The position numbers were made by a program, and so were the translations under genes. From positions 318,689 through 382,688 of the forward strand of contig NZ_KZ857177.1 of the NCBI RefSeq assembly GCF_003350925.1: a stretch of DNA of 64,000 bases, written 5' to 3'. How positions within the stretch are numbered: position 1 is the first letter of the stretch; every line of letters begins with the position of its first letter. A model generated the notes under the pieces. That model was not told the origin of the DNA. It ran no database searches and saw only the letters and a program-made list of their open reading frames with translations. This stretch comes from Dyella tabacisoli (lineage in GTDB: Bacteria; Pseudomonadota; Gammaproteobacteria; Xanthomonadales; Rhodanobacteraceae). Below are positions 40,333-48,719 of this stretch, one piece after another.

Positions 40333-41130
40333 TCAGGCTTCGAACAGATAAACCGCGTAGCCGGACGCAAGCATGGGCAGGACGTTGAGCAAGAATCGCG
40401 GCAGTCTTATCAGCCCCAATTCAATGGCGCCGCGGGATATCGAGGTCATATAAAGCATCCGATAACTCTGGGTATCGAAAAGCCGCTCGGGTTCATCCAC
40501 CGCCGTCAGCGTAGCGCCGATGGCGGAAATTTTGCTTCGCATCGATCGTCCGTAGGTGTTCAAAAACCTCCGGGTCATCAGGTCGCAGATCAGCTTGTGC
40601 TTGGGAAATACGCTGCGCAGGACATGTACAAGATGCTGGCTCGCCGATGGGTCGAGGTAGCTTAGAACGCCCTCGACGACGCATACGATCGACCCGTGCC
40701 CTGAAAAGGGCGCCAGCTTCTCAGCGAGGGAGTCGCTTGCAAAATCGATCGCAATGCGTTGCAGCCGATTTGGGCAGTCGGCCACGGGAAGCCGCTGGTT
40801 CTTGTAGGAGATAACCGCGGGCTCGTCCAATTCCAGCCACATGCCGCCAGTCAACCGGAACGGTCTGCTGTCGAAGCCCGCGCCGATGGTGACGACGAGA
40901 AGATCGGGGTTGGAAGCGAGCTCGCGGCGCAGGTGGTCGTCGATCAATCGCGCACGTGCAACACAGTTCGCGTTAGCCATCTTTTCTGCTTTGAAAGCTT
41001 CGAAGATCTGTAGGCCGCGCTCGTTCATGAATAGCTTGGCGTAATGATCGCCGCATACCGGGGCAGGGCTTTGCGCGTCCTGCATTCTCACGCCGCAACA
41101 ATAGAACGCGGTCTTTGAAATGGGCTTCAT
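40333..41130 (-). CDS. LCMT/PPM1-like SAM-dependent methyltransferase
   Basis: The 265-residue protein from ATG 41128-41130 (a TTG at 41178 is the longer alternative) belongs to the leucine-carboxyl-methyltransferase-like fold. The SAM-binding VVTIGAGFDSRPFRL, the later DEPAVISYKNQRL and VVEGVLSYLDPSA are typical. Bacterial members methylate carboxyl or hydroxyl groups of small molecules, including polyketides. It is the last gene of the leftward unit that starts at the ACP, 100 bases after the efflux lipoprotein. A role in capping the exported product is an inference. Confidence 0.8.
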   Translation of the reverse strand: MKPISKTAFYCCGVRMQDAQSPAPVCGDHYAKLFMNERGLQIFEAFKAEKMANANCVARARLIDDHLRRELASNPDLLVVTIGAGFDSRPFRLTGGMWLELDEPAVISYKNQRLPVADCPNRLQRIAIDFASDSLAEKLAPFSGHGSIVCVVEGVLSYLDPSASQHLVHVLRSVFPKHKLICDLMTRRFLNTYGRSMRSKISAIGATLTAVDEPERLFDTQSYRMLYMTSISRGAIELGLIRLPRFLLNVLPMLASGYAVYLFEA

Positions 41131-41229
41131 GACGACTCGGCTTTTCGGGTAGTGCGGTAGTGCCGTCACAGACGGCAACCGGCAAAGGAACGATGGCGCG
41201 GCGATTCGGTGACCCGGTTGGCCGGCGTT

Positions 41230-42675
41230 CTACGCGGCTGGTTTTCCCATGCGTGGTTCAAGACGCCATCCTCCGCCAAGTGCCTTGTTGAGCGCTATCC
41301 ATTGCGTCAAGGCGGTTTCGGTGGCGGCAAGCTGGCGGCTTTGCAGAGCGTACATGCGGCGTTGGGCGTCCAGAACGGGGAGCAGGTCGATCAGGCCAAG
41401 CCGGTAGCGATAGGCGGCTAAATCGGCGCTGTCGGTCGCCGCGGCACAAGCGGTTTCAAGATCGTGGATCTGCCGATGGGTCTGGTGCAGACGAATAGCT
41501 GAGGTTTCGACTTCCTCCACGGCGCGGGATGCGGCAGCGGCGTATGCGGCGACGGCCTGGTCGAGGCGTGCGTTCGCAGCGTCGATGCGTGGCCCGATGG
41601 CAGGGTCCCATAGCGGCAGGGTCACTCGCAGGCCGGCGTTCCAGATTTTTGTCGGCGCGCTGAAAAGGTCGCTGCTATTGATAGTCAATGAGCCGAGCCC
41701 GCCGATCAGGCCGAGGTGGGGATAGCGAGCTGCGGCAGCGCTACCGGCCTGGGCGACGCTGGCCATCAGTGATTGTTCGACCGCGCGCAGGTCCGGTCGA
41801 CGTTCGAGCAAGGCTGCAGGTACAGCCATGGGAGGGCCTGGCGGTTCGGGCGACAGCACCGAAGCGGCGATCAGTCGGTTGTCGAGGTCGCGCGATGACA
41901 GGCCGGTCAGTGTGGCGAGCCGGCGGATTTCGATCTGCTCCGCGCTGTCGTAGTCCGCGCGACCGGACTCCAGCGAGGACAGCATTTCGGTTGCTTGCAA
42001 ACGATCCAGGTCGTTGACCAGGCCGGCGTGATTACGGACCTCGACGAGCTTTAGCGTTTCGCGGGCGAGTTCGATTTGATGTCCGAGGGCTGCGCCTTGT
42101 ACCCGCGCGCCGCGGAGTCTGATATAGCTGGCGGCGACTTCCGCCGACAGACTCAGGGCAAAATCTTCACGGCGGTATAGCGTGGACTGCGCCTGAAAGA
42201 CCGCACTGTCGCGCTCGTGCGTGTTGGCGCCGAACAGATCCAGTTCCCAGGATGCGTCGAATCCGGCGCGATAAAGACCGAATGGATTGGTGTGCGAGGG
42301 AGGCAGCGGATAGACGTCTTCTTTGGAAAGCCGCTGGCGTGAAGCGGTCGTGCTCAGATCGAGTCGTGGCAGCAGGCTTGCTCCAGCGGCGTTTGCCATG
42401 GCGCGTGCTTCACGCAGGCGGGCCGTGGCCGCAGCCAGGTCGTGGTTATTGTGTTGCGCCTGGTCGATCAATGCATCGAGGGTCTCGTCGCCGAGGGCGC
42501 GCCACCAGTCGGGTGCAATGGTCCCGGCGGCTGTCGTCACTTCCGCCGGAATGTTCCATGCCGCGGGCAGTGGCGCGGAGGCTGGCTGCTTTTGCTCGGT
42601 CATGACGGCGCAGCCAGATAGCCAGGACATGGCTCCCAGCAGTGCAAACGCGACCACCAAGGGCCAGCCTTTCAC
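41230..42675 (-). CDS. NodT-family outer-membrane efflux lipoprotein (TolC-like)
   Basis: The 481-residue protein has a lipoprotein signal peptide with lipobox LSGC (C22) and two OEP domains containing long coiled-coil helices (about 60-260 and 280-470), including AVPAALLERRPDLRAVEQ. It forms the outer-membrane channel of tripartite exporters. The GTG start overlaps the stop of the periplasmic adaptor gene by 4 bases. It completes the ABC permease-ATPase-adaptor set upstream, so the exporter appears self-contained. Confidence 0.92.
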   Translation of the reverse strand: MKGWPLVVAFALLGAMSWLSGCAVMTEQKQPASAPLPAAWNIPAEVTTAAGTIAPDWWRALGDETLDALIDQAQHNNHDLAAATARLREARAMANAAGASLLPRLDLSTTASRQRLSKEDVYPLPPSHTNPFGLYRAGFDASWELDLFGANTHERDSAVFQAQSTLYRREDFALSLSAEVAASYIRLRGARVQGAALGHQIELARETLKLVEVRNHAGLVNDLDRLQATEMLSSLESGRADYDSAEQIEIRRLATLTGLSSRDLDNRLIAASVLSPEPPGPPMAVPAALLERRPDLRAVEQSLMASVAQAGSAAAARYPHLGLIGGLGSLTINSSDLFSAPTKIWNAGLRVTLPLWDPAIGPRIDAANARLDQAVAAYAAAASRAVEEVETSAIRLHQTHRQIHDLETACAAATDSADLAAYRYRLGLIDLLPVLDAQRRMYALQSRQLAATETALTQWIALNKALGGGWRLEPRMGKPAA

Positions 42676-43649
42676 GATGAACGTCCACGCGGTGAATTTT
42701 CTTTCGCCACCGGGCGCGGCTCCGCCTGAATGAAAACATCCATCTGCTCGCCGACATGTACACGGGCCGGGCTGGGCTTGAGCAGATACACCACTTGCAG
42801 GACACGGGTGTCTACGCGCTCGGTGCTTTCGCCGGTCAGCGAATGCTTTGGAATCACCAGTGGTTCGGTGCGTACATACTCCAGCGGTATTTCAACGGCG
42901 GCATTGCCTTTGAGATGGGCGACGGCGGGGACGCCGGCTTTGAAGCGCCAGGCTTCCGCCTCGTCGATATCGACGCGCAGATGCAGTTGGCGGGTGTCGC
43001 CAAATATGAGTGGAGCGAGTTGCTGGCCGGGACTGACCTGCTCGCCGACGCGGATATTTAGCTGCAGCACTTCACCGTCGCCCGGCGCTTTGACGACAAG
43101 CCGATCAAGTTCGACACGACTCTGGGCGACGGCGGCACGGGCCTGGGCAAGCGCGGCCTTGGCCGTGCCGATACGAGCCAGCGCGGCTTCGACGGCGCGC
43201 GTACGTAGTGATACTTCCTCCTTGCTGACGGCGCGCGCATCGCTTAGATGACTGACCTTGGCCAGTTTTTCGCGGGCCTCGGCAAGCTCGACTTGCGTTT
43301 CGGCCAGCCGCGCCGAGGCGACGTCTACGGCGCTCTCTCGCATCAGGCATTCCGCTGCCAGAGAGCGGCTGTCGATGGAGAACAGCCGGTCGCCTTTGCT
43401 CACGTGGCTTCCGGCGGCTACCCATAGCTGCTCGACGACACCGGGAACCGCCGTGGCAACAGCAATGTTCTGGCTCAACGGTTCGACCAGGCCGGCGCCG
43501 GCCAATGTTTCCGTGAACTCGCTGCGCGGCGGTTCGGCCATCGGCTTGTTGACGGGATAATTCGTATCGCCCATGGCGACGGTGTAGACCATGACTCCGA
43601 TGCCGACAAGCGCCACGGCCGGAATCACCCAGCGGGAAGAAAATTTCAT
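42672..43649 (-). CDS. DevB/HlyD-type periplasmic adaptor protein
   Basis: The 325-residue membrane fusion protein has one N-terminal membrane segment (about 8-26). Two lipoyl-like halves (AVPGVVEQLWVAAGSHVSKG and VKAPGDGEVLQLNIRVGEQV) surround an Ala/Glu-rich coiled-coil hairpin (about 100-195). A beta-barrel region follows. DevB-type adaptors link MacB/DevC-like ABC transporters to TolC. Its ATG overlaps the ATPase stop and its stop overlaps the outer-membrane gene, showing tight co-translation. Confidence 0.88.
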   Translation of the reverse strand: MKFSSRWVIPAVALVGIGVMVYTVAMGDTNYPVNKPMAEPPRSEFTETLAGAGLVEPLSQNIAVATAVPGVVEQLWVAAGSHVSKGDRLFSIDSRSLAAECLMRESAVDVASARLAETQVELAEAREKLAKVSHLSDARAVSKEEVSLRTRAVEAALARIGTAKAALAQARAAVAQSRVELDRLVVKAPGDGEVLQLNIRVGEQVSPGQQLAPLIFGDTRQLHLRVDIDEAEAWRFKAGVPAVAHLKGNAAVEIPLEYVRTEPLVIPKHSLTGESTERVDTRVLQVVYLLKPSPARVHVGEQMDVFIQAEPRPVAKENSPRGRSS

Positions 43650-44449
43650 AGAGGTCCTGGAGCCGCCGCTGCGATACCTTGCCTGATCTCAGTAACTCGA
43701 CCGTCATCCATCTGCGCTATCAGATCGGCGTATTCGAAAATACGCGAATCATGGGTGACGACAACCAGCGCGCGATCGCCCTCGTTAGCCACCTCCCGCA
43801 GCAGCAGCATGATTTGCTGACCTGTTTCATGGTCGAGCGCACTGGTCGGCTCATCGCAGACGACCAGGCGTGGGCTGTGCACCAGTGCGCGAGCAATGGC
43901 CACCCGTTGTTGTTGACCGCCGGAGAGTTCGCCAGGTAACGACGACAAGCGATGTCCCAGGCCGACACGGTTGAGCATGGCGGCGGCGCCGGCCAATGCC
44001 TTGCTGCGTCCAACGCCCTGAATCAGCAACGGTATGGCGGCGTTCTCCACCGCAGTGAGCGTAGGCATCAGGTGGAAGGACTGAAACACAAAGCCGACCT
44101 GGTCACGACGCCATCGGGTTTTCTGCGGCGCCGAAAGGTTGCCCATGTCCTGGCCCAGCACCACACAGTCGCCTGCGGTTTTGTCGAGAATCCCCGCCAA
44201 CACCGAAATGAGGGTGGTTTTGCCGCAACCGGAAGGGCCGACCAGCATGCTCAGTCCGCCAAGCGGTATGTCCAGGTCGATGCCGCGCAACGCGTGGACG
44301 GCCGTTTCGCTGGCCCCATACACCTTGCTCAGACGGCGGCAGGAAATCGCCGATAAAGTCTTGGTTGCTGAAGTTGTGGGCGCCGAAGTTATGGGCGCCG
44401 AAGTTATCGGTGCCGAAGTTACGGGCGCTGAAGTTGCCGCAGAGTTCAT
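43646..44449 (-). CDS. DevA/LolD-like ABC transporter ATPase with repeat-extended N-terminus
   Basis: The 267-residue ATPase has Walker A GPSGCGKTT, signature LSGGQQQR, Walker B LVVCDEPTS and the switch His in VVTHDS. It would energise the FtsX-type permease encoded 3 bases upstream. The first about 27 residues are an unusual extension of five-residue repeats (TSAPI/TSAPV/TSAPT) encoded by a 15-base minisatellite. The usual domain begins near SCRRLSKVYGA. The extension is probably disordered and may vary in copy number. Its stop overlaps the adaptor start. Confidence 0.92.
   Translation of the reverse strand: MNSAATSAPVTSAPITSAPITSAPTTSATKTLSAISCRRLSKVYGASETAVHALRGIDLDIPLGGLSMLVGPSGCGKTTLISVLAGILDKTAGDCVVLGQDMGNLSAPQKTRWRRDQVGFVFQSFHLMPTLTAVENAAIPLLIQGVGRSKALAGAAAMLNRVGLGHRLSSLPGELSGGQQQRVAIARALVHSPRLVVCDEPTSALDHETGQQIMLLLREVANEGDRALVVVTHDSRIFEYADLIAQMDDGRVTEIRQGIAAAAPGPL
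44364..44438. repeat. Five-copy 15-bp minisatellite inside the ABC ATPase gene
   Basis: Five imperfect units of the type GGCGCCGAAGTTATG lie head to tail (44364, 44379, 44394, 44409, 44424). Because the unit is 15 bases, copy-number change keeps the reading frame and only lengthens or shortens the N-terminal pentapeptide repeat. Confidence 0.85.
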
Positions 44450-44452
44450 CGG

Positions 44453-45601
44453 CTACCCCCGGAAGACCACGGCGGGTTCAAGCTTGAACACGCGCCGCAA
44501 AGATAGCCACGCCGCCAACGCGCAAACCGAGATGATCGACGCGAAGGCAAAGGCCGGGATCTGCCAGGGCATCGAGAAAGCCAGCCCGCCTGCACGTAGA
44601 CCCCAGCCGATGATCGAGCCCATGCCCACGCCGATGCCGTAGCCCAGAACAGCCACTGTCCCAGCTTGCAGCCATACCATTCGCGCCAGCGTGCCGTCGG
44701 AAACGCCCATGGCTTTGAGTGCGCCGTAATGGCGAAGATTGTCGAGCGTAAAGTTGTAAAAGGTCTGGCCGGCGACCAGTGAGCCGATCACCACACCGAG
44801 GATCACGGCCAGTCCAAAGTTGACGAGGATGCCGGTGGCTTTGAGGATGTAATCGGCGGTGACGTCGATGAACTGGTCATTCGTCAGTACCTTCAGGCCG
44901 GTTCGATCGACCAGGTTTTTCTGTACCGCGCGGATGTCCTGTCCAGGCCTGATCTTGACCAGCACGAAGGACATCGTGTTGTGATCGGAGGACGACAAAG
45001 TCAGCGCGCGCGAGTACGTGGTGTAGATCACCGGCTCCCAGAAAAAGGATTCGCGACCGCGATAGGCGCCGGTCGCGACGACTTCCTGATCGTTGATAGT
45101 GAATCGATCACCCAACCGGATCGCCCGGCCGCCGCCGCGTTTCATCATCAGCTTGGTCGCAGCGGTATCACCATCAATGAAGATCGCCTTGTCGCGCCGA
45201 AGATCCGCGAATTTTCCGAGCTCCATCTGCGGTGGCGCACCGATCATGGTGGCATCGTCTATACCGACCAGTATCAGCGTGAAACTGGTGCCGTCCGGCA
45301 TATGGCCGCGATTGAAACCCTGATAGAGGGGGACCGCCCAGTCGACGCCATCGGTGCCGCGCACCCTTTGCAGCACCGTGCTGCGCAACGGTACCTGGTC
45401 CTGCGAGAAACGGACCTGCGGGTCCATGACCCAAAGATCGGCCTGTGCGGTGTCGCGGATAAAGGCGCCTGTCTGGCGTGTCAGGCCAACCAGGATCGAC
45501 GCCTGCTGCACGATAAGCATCGCCGCGAAAGCTATGCCCGCGATGAGTCCGAAGTACTTCAGGCGGTCTCCTGTGAGCATCTTTAGGGCGACCGAATACA
45601 T
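44453..45601 (-). CDS. DevC/FtsX-type ABC transporter permease
   Basis: The 382-residue membrane protein has an N-terminal helix (GLIAGIAFAAMLIVQQASIL), a large periplasmic region (about 45-250) and three C-terminal helices near 255-370 followed by EPAVVFRG. This is the four-helix FtsX/MacB/DevC layout. DevBCA systems export glycolipids in heterocyst-forming cyanobacteria, and relatives export peptides or polyketides. Encoded between the biosynthetic enzymes and its ATPase, it is the likely export gate for the product. Confidence 0.9.
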   Translation of the reverse strand: MYSVALKMLTGDRLKYFGLIAGIAFAAMLIVQQASILVGLTRQTGAFIRDTAQADLWVMDPQVRFSQDQVPLRSTVLQRVRGTDGVDWAVPLYQGFNRGHMPDGTSFTLILVGIDDATMIGAPPQMELGKFADLRRDKAIFIDGDTAATKLMMKRGGGRAIRLGDRFTINDQEVVATGAYRGRESFFWEPVIYTTYSRALTLSSSDHNTMSFVLVKIRPGQDIRAVQKNLVDRTGLKVLTNDQFIDVTADYILKATGILVNFGLAVILGVVIGSLVAGQTFYNFTLDNLRHYGALKAMGVSDGTLARMVWLQAGTVAVLGYGIGVGMGSIIGWGLRAGGLAFSMPWQIPAFAFASIISVCALAAWLSLRRVFKLEPAVVFRG

Positions 45602-45751
45602 GTGAATATCCTAGACGTGCACTATAGAAGTGGTCGCTGATGGGCTCTGACTTCAGGCGGCGATAGCCGTTACCTCCCATTCTCGAATCTGTTTAGCCAT
45701 GAGTAACCCGCACACCGTTCCGCCGATGCGTTGGTGAGTCGTACATGCGGC

Positions 45752-46600
45752 TCAAGCCTCGGGGGCATTCGCCATCATGTCGGCGGTCGAGATCTTGGTC
45801 TTGTGCTTCGCGCGATAGTCGGCCTTGAACTTGGTATAGACGCTATAGATCTGCTCTGGCTCGGCAATCTCCACGCCGGCCAACTTGCCGATGCGCGACA
45901 CGATTTGCTTGCGGATCTTTTTGATGACCGCCTCACCCAGGATCGAGTCGAGATTGCGCACCGTCTCGAATACCGGATGGTTGATGAATTGCTCTCCCTG
46001 CAGGAAAACCCAGGCCGATCGCAGCACAATGCCTTTCTCGTAATCGGGATCGGCCGACTCGGCGATGGTCTTTCGGGTGTAGTTTTCAAAGCCGACGGAA
46101 TGACGCATTTCATCCTTTGCCAGCTTGCTCGCAATGTCCTTTAAAACCGGCTCCGTTACGGTGTCGGCGGTCGCCAGATACATGTTTCCGGCGACAATCT
46201 CGGAAATGACATTGAAGGTCAGCATTTCCGTCTTGGATTTCGTCATCGGCGTGATCGTGCGGCCGTCCATCAAGTATTTTCCGGACAGCTTTTCGCCGTT
46301 CATGGCCAGCCATTTGGTCAAGGCATGAGGGTGTTTGGTTTCCTCATACAGCCACACGGCAAGCCACTGGGTGAAGTCGATATCATCCTCGAACATGGTC
46401 ATGAACGAACGGGTGGCCGAGTAGGTGGTCAGTTCGCCGAAGGTGATGATCTTCACCATTTCGATCAACTCCGGCGTCACCACGGATTTATCGATATGCT
46501 CCCAGTCGATGTCGCGCATCAGCCAGCGTGCTTTTTCAGCGACGTCGAATAACGAGTAGTAGGACAGATCGTTAAAAATATCCTTCACTTGTGCGGTCAT
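45752..46600 (-). CDS. Ferritin-like di-iron enzyme, acyl-ACP-desaturase-like
   Basis: The 282-residue helical protein starts at ATG 46598-46600, with GAGGAAA upstream. Two E...ExxH sets are present: E56 with E87-T-K-H90, and E134 with E164-M-R-H167. These are the ligands of ferritin-like di-iron oxygenases such as stearoyl-ACP desaturase. Soluble acyl-ACP desaturases introduce double bonds into carrier-bound chains; others are N-oxygenases or aldehyde oxygenases. Position between the ketoreductase and the exporter genes suggests action on the ACP-bound chain. The precise reaction is unknown. Aryl-polyene core pathways generally do not include such an enzyme. Confidence 0.75.
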   Translation of the reverse strand: MTAQVKDIFNDLSYYSLFDVAEKARWLMRDIDWEHIDKSVVTPELIEMVKIITFGELTTYSATRSFMTMFEDDIDFTQWLAVWLYEETKHPHALTKWLAMNGEKLSGKYLMDGRTITPMTKSKTEMLTFNVISEIVAGNMYLATADTVTEPVLKDIASKLAKDEMRHSVGFENYTRKTIAESADPDYEKGIVLRSAWVFLQGEQFINHPVFETVRNLDSILGEAVIKKIRKQIVSRIGKLAGVEIAEPEQIYSVYTKFKADYRAKHKTKISTADMMANAPEA

Positions 46601-46707
46601 GAAAGTTTCCTCAACGATGGATGGAATCTGCAGGTTTGATAGGGCAGGTTGTGCGATCACGCCAACTTCGATCCAGGTCAGGTCCAAACAGGCGGCAGCG
46701 TCAATCG

Positions 46708-47427
46708 TCAGGCCATTCCGCCGTTCACGCTAATGATCTGGCCGGTGATGTAGCTCGCCGCGTCGGAAGCAAGAAAGCCGACCAGCGCCGAGACCTCCTC
46801 GACGCGTCCGGCGCGTTGCATGGGTACGATGGCCTTGAGCAGTGCGGCGTCGAACTTACCCTTGGCCATGCCGCCGTCGATGACGCCGGGCGCGACGGCA
46901 TTGACGGTGATATTGCGATTGGCGAGCTCGTGAGCCAATGACTTGGTGGCGCCGTGCAAGCCGCTTTTCGCCGCGGCATAGTTAGTTTGTCCACGAACGC
47001 CGGTGATGCCGGCAACGGATGACATATTGATGATGCGGCCCTTGCGCTTGCGTATCATCGGCATCAGCAAAGGCTTGGTGACATTGAAAAACCCGTGCAA
47101 GGTCGTGTTGACGATCCTGCTCCAGGCATCGAATTCCATACCGGCCATCGGAGCGTCGTGGAGGGTGCCGGCATTGTTCACAAGCACATCGATCGGCGTG
47201 GTTTCGGACAGCTCCGACAGCAGTTGTTGCGTGTGCGCGGTATCGTTGATATCGAACACGATCACCTGGGCCTTGCCGCCCGCCTTGCGGATCTGTCGAG
47301 CGACCGCCTCCGCTTTTTCCGGATTCTTATGCGCATGGACATAGACCAGCAGGCCTTGCTTGGCCAGTTGGAGACAGATGGCTGCGCCGATATCGCCACT
47401 CCCGCCGGTTACTAATGCAGTTTGCAT
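46708..47427 (-). CDS. FabG-like 3-oxoacyl-ACP reductase (SDR)
   Basis: This 239-residue NADPH-dependent ketoreductase has TGGSGDIG (7-14) for cofactor binding, NNAG (84-87), the catalytic Ser near 137, Y150 and K154 (YAAAK), and the family C-terminus SYITGQIISVNGG. It would reduce beta-keto groups after each elongation. AAAGG precedes ATG 47425-47427. It sits 18 bases downstream of the dehydratase gene and before the di-iron enzyme, inside the ACP/KS/CLF unit. Confidence 0.9.
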   Translation of the reverse strand: MQTALVTGGSGDIGAAICLQLAKQGLLVYVHAHKNPEKAEAVARQIRKAGGKAQVIVFDINDTAHTQQLLSELSETTPIDVLVNNAGTLHDAPMAGMEFDAWSRIVNTTLHGFFNVTKPLLMPMIRKRKGRIINMSSVAGITGVRGQTNYAAAKSGLHGATKSLAHELANRNITVNAVAPGVIDGGMAKGKFDAALLKAIVPMQRAGRVEEVSALVGFLASDAASYITGQIISVNGGMA

Positions 47428-47445
47428 AGCTGGAACCTTTCAGAG

Positions 47446-47931
47446 TTAATCTTCGATGTCATCGGTAACCAGCGAAATCGTGCCTTCGGCTACGGTTTTT
47501 CCATTTATCGTGCCGTTGACGCGGTACTGATATATACGCGGGCCGACCAGGACAACTTCCGACGTCAGCATCAGGCGGGTGTCTGGATGAGCATCCAGAT
47601 AACCTTCCTCGAAGCTGAAGTTACGAGTGACGGCGAGATAAGCCGTAGCGACCGGTGCCAGTTTCTTATGGCCTACCATCGGTGTTTTGGTGTCGACGGC
47701 ATTGATCGCCAGATGAATCGCCGCGGCCTGGGCGCCGTACTCGATCACATGGATATACGACAGCCGGCCATTCACCTTCAACGGATTGTGCTCGTCCAGG
47801 TGCGAGGTAGCGCTGCAGACGATTTTCGCACCGTCCCACGCCTCCACGCGATCGAGCAACATCATCGGCCCCTGATGCGGAATAAGGGCGTAAAGCTGCT
47901 TGGCTTCGATCTGCTGAGGCAGGGCTAGCAT
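47446..47931 (-). CDS. Hot-dog 3-hydroxyacyl-ACP dehydratase, ApeP-like
   Basis: The true product is 161 residues from ATG 47929-47931; a long upstream extension to 48732 is out-of-frame reading of the neighbouring synthase gene. It has the FabA/FabZ-like opening IPHQGPMMLLDRV, the HNPLKVNGRLSYIHVIEYGAQ segment typical of the ApeP/COG4706 group, and a single hot-dog fold. It overlaps the end of the chain-length-factor gene by 7 bases. It would dehydrate 3-hydroxyacyl-ACP to trans-2-enoyl-ACP. With no enoyl reductase in the unit, the double bonds should remain. Confidence 0.85.
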   Translation of the reverse strand: MLALPQQIEAKQLYALIPHQGPMMLLDRVEAWDGAKIVCSATSHLDEHNPLKVNGRLSYIHVIEYGAQAAAIHLAINAVDTKTPMVGHKKLAPVATAYLAVTRNFSFEEGYLDAHPDTRLMLTSEVVLVGPRIYQYRVNGTINGKTVAEGTISLVTDDIED

Positions 47932-48719
47932 GGTGTGACCTCGACACTCAAAACCTGTTGATTGGAATAGGGCAGCACGACGGTTTCCTGCTGTTGTTTG
48001 GCGAGCGCAATCATCAGCGGCAATACGCCCGCAGCGGACGAACGCGTACTGACCCGCGACAGATTCGCGTTTTCGACTGGGGTGATCTGGGTTCCGTCTT
48101 GCAGGCTCAGGCGAATCGATGCGATCGACCGCTTGCTTGGGCTGGGGCTCAGCAGAAAGCCTACAGAAAACGGATCGATCGGTGCCGCGTCCGGGTCGAT
48201 TTTCAACAGCGCCGGGGCGTCGTAAGCAACATAGAGAATCGGTGTCGATTCGGTTAGCGAGGTGGTGTAGGACTGCAACAATCCGACGGCCAGGCTGTGA
48301 GATGCAGCGGTGACGGTGGTGGCACTGGCGGTATTTTTCATAAGAATGCCGAGGTGCCCCGCCGCCGCGTTCAAAATCACGTTCTGGAACTTGGTCGGCG
48401 ATACCGGCTTGCCTTCCAGTGTCAGCGAATAGCAGATGTGGTGGGCTATATTCAGATCGCCTTCGGAACTGGCGAAGACGAATTCGATATCGTTGGGGTC
48501 GGTATCGGTACCTTCCAGTGCTTTGTCGGCCGCATAGATGGCCAATTGCATGTGCTGGCTGGTTTTGCGTTTGATCCCGGAAGAAAGAAACGTCGATTGC
48601 AGCGGGCCGACCATGTCTTCGCGGTAGGTTTCCGGCGCCAGCAGAGTAAGCGCCGCCTCTTGCCAGCTTGGCAAGCCTGGACCGTAAAGGCTGATGGTTT
48701 CGATATACAGCGGCTTCAA
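47925..48719 (-). CDS. Chain-length-factor-like ketosynthase partner lacking the active Cys
   Basis: The 264-residue protein matches the short N-terminal ketosynthase-like family (PF13723-type, ApeC-like) found beside the ketosynthase of aryl-polyene pathways. The nucleophile elbow reads TAASHS (about 137-142) where a ketosynthase has TACSSS, so the Cys appears replaced by Ala. It should therefore be a non-catalytic partner that shapes chain length. Its ATG overlaps the ketosynthase stop (ATGA at 48716-48719), which fits stoichiometric heterodimer formation. Confidence 0.85.
   Translation of the reverse strand: MKPLYIETISLYGPGLPSWQEAALTLLAPETYREDMVGPLQSTFLSSGIKRKTSQHMQLAIYAADKALEGTDTDPNDIEFVFASSEGDLNIAHHICYSLTLEGKPVSPTKFQNVILNAAAGHLGILMKNTASATTVTAASHSLAVGLLQSYTTSLTESTPILYVAYDAPALLKIDPDAAPIDPFSVGFLLSPSPSKRSIASIRLSLQDGTQITPVENANLSRVSTRSSAAGVLPLMIALAKQQQETVVLPYSNQQVLSVEVTPC

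Noticed and set aside
44449-44453. A gene in the 3-base gap between permease and ATPase genes or a separate promoter there
   Set aside because: There is no room. The two genes are read as one transcript.
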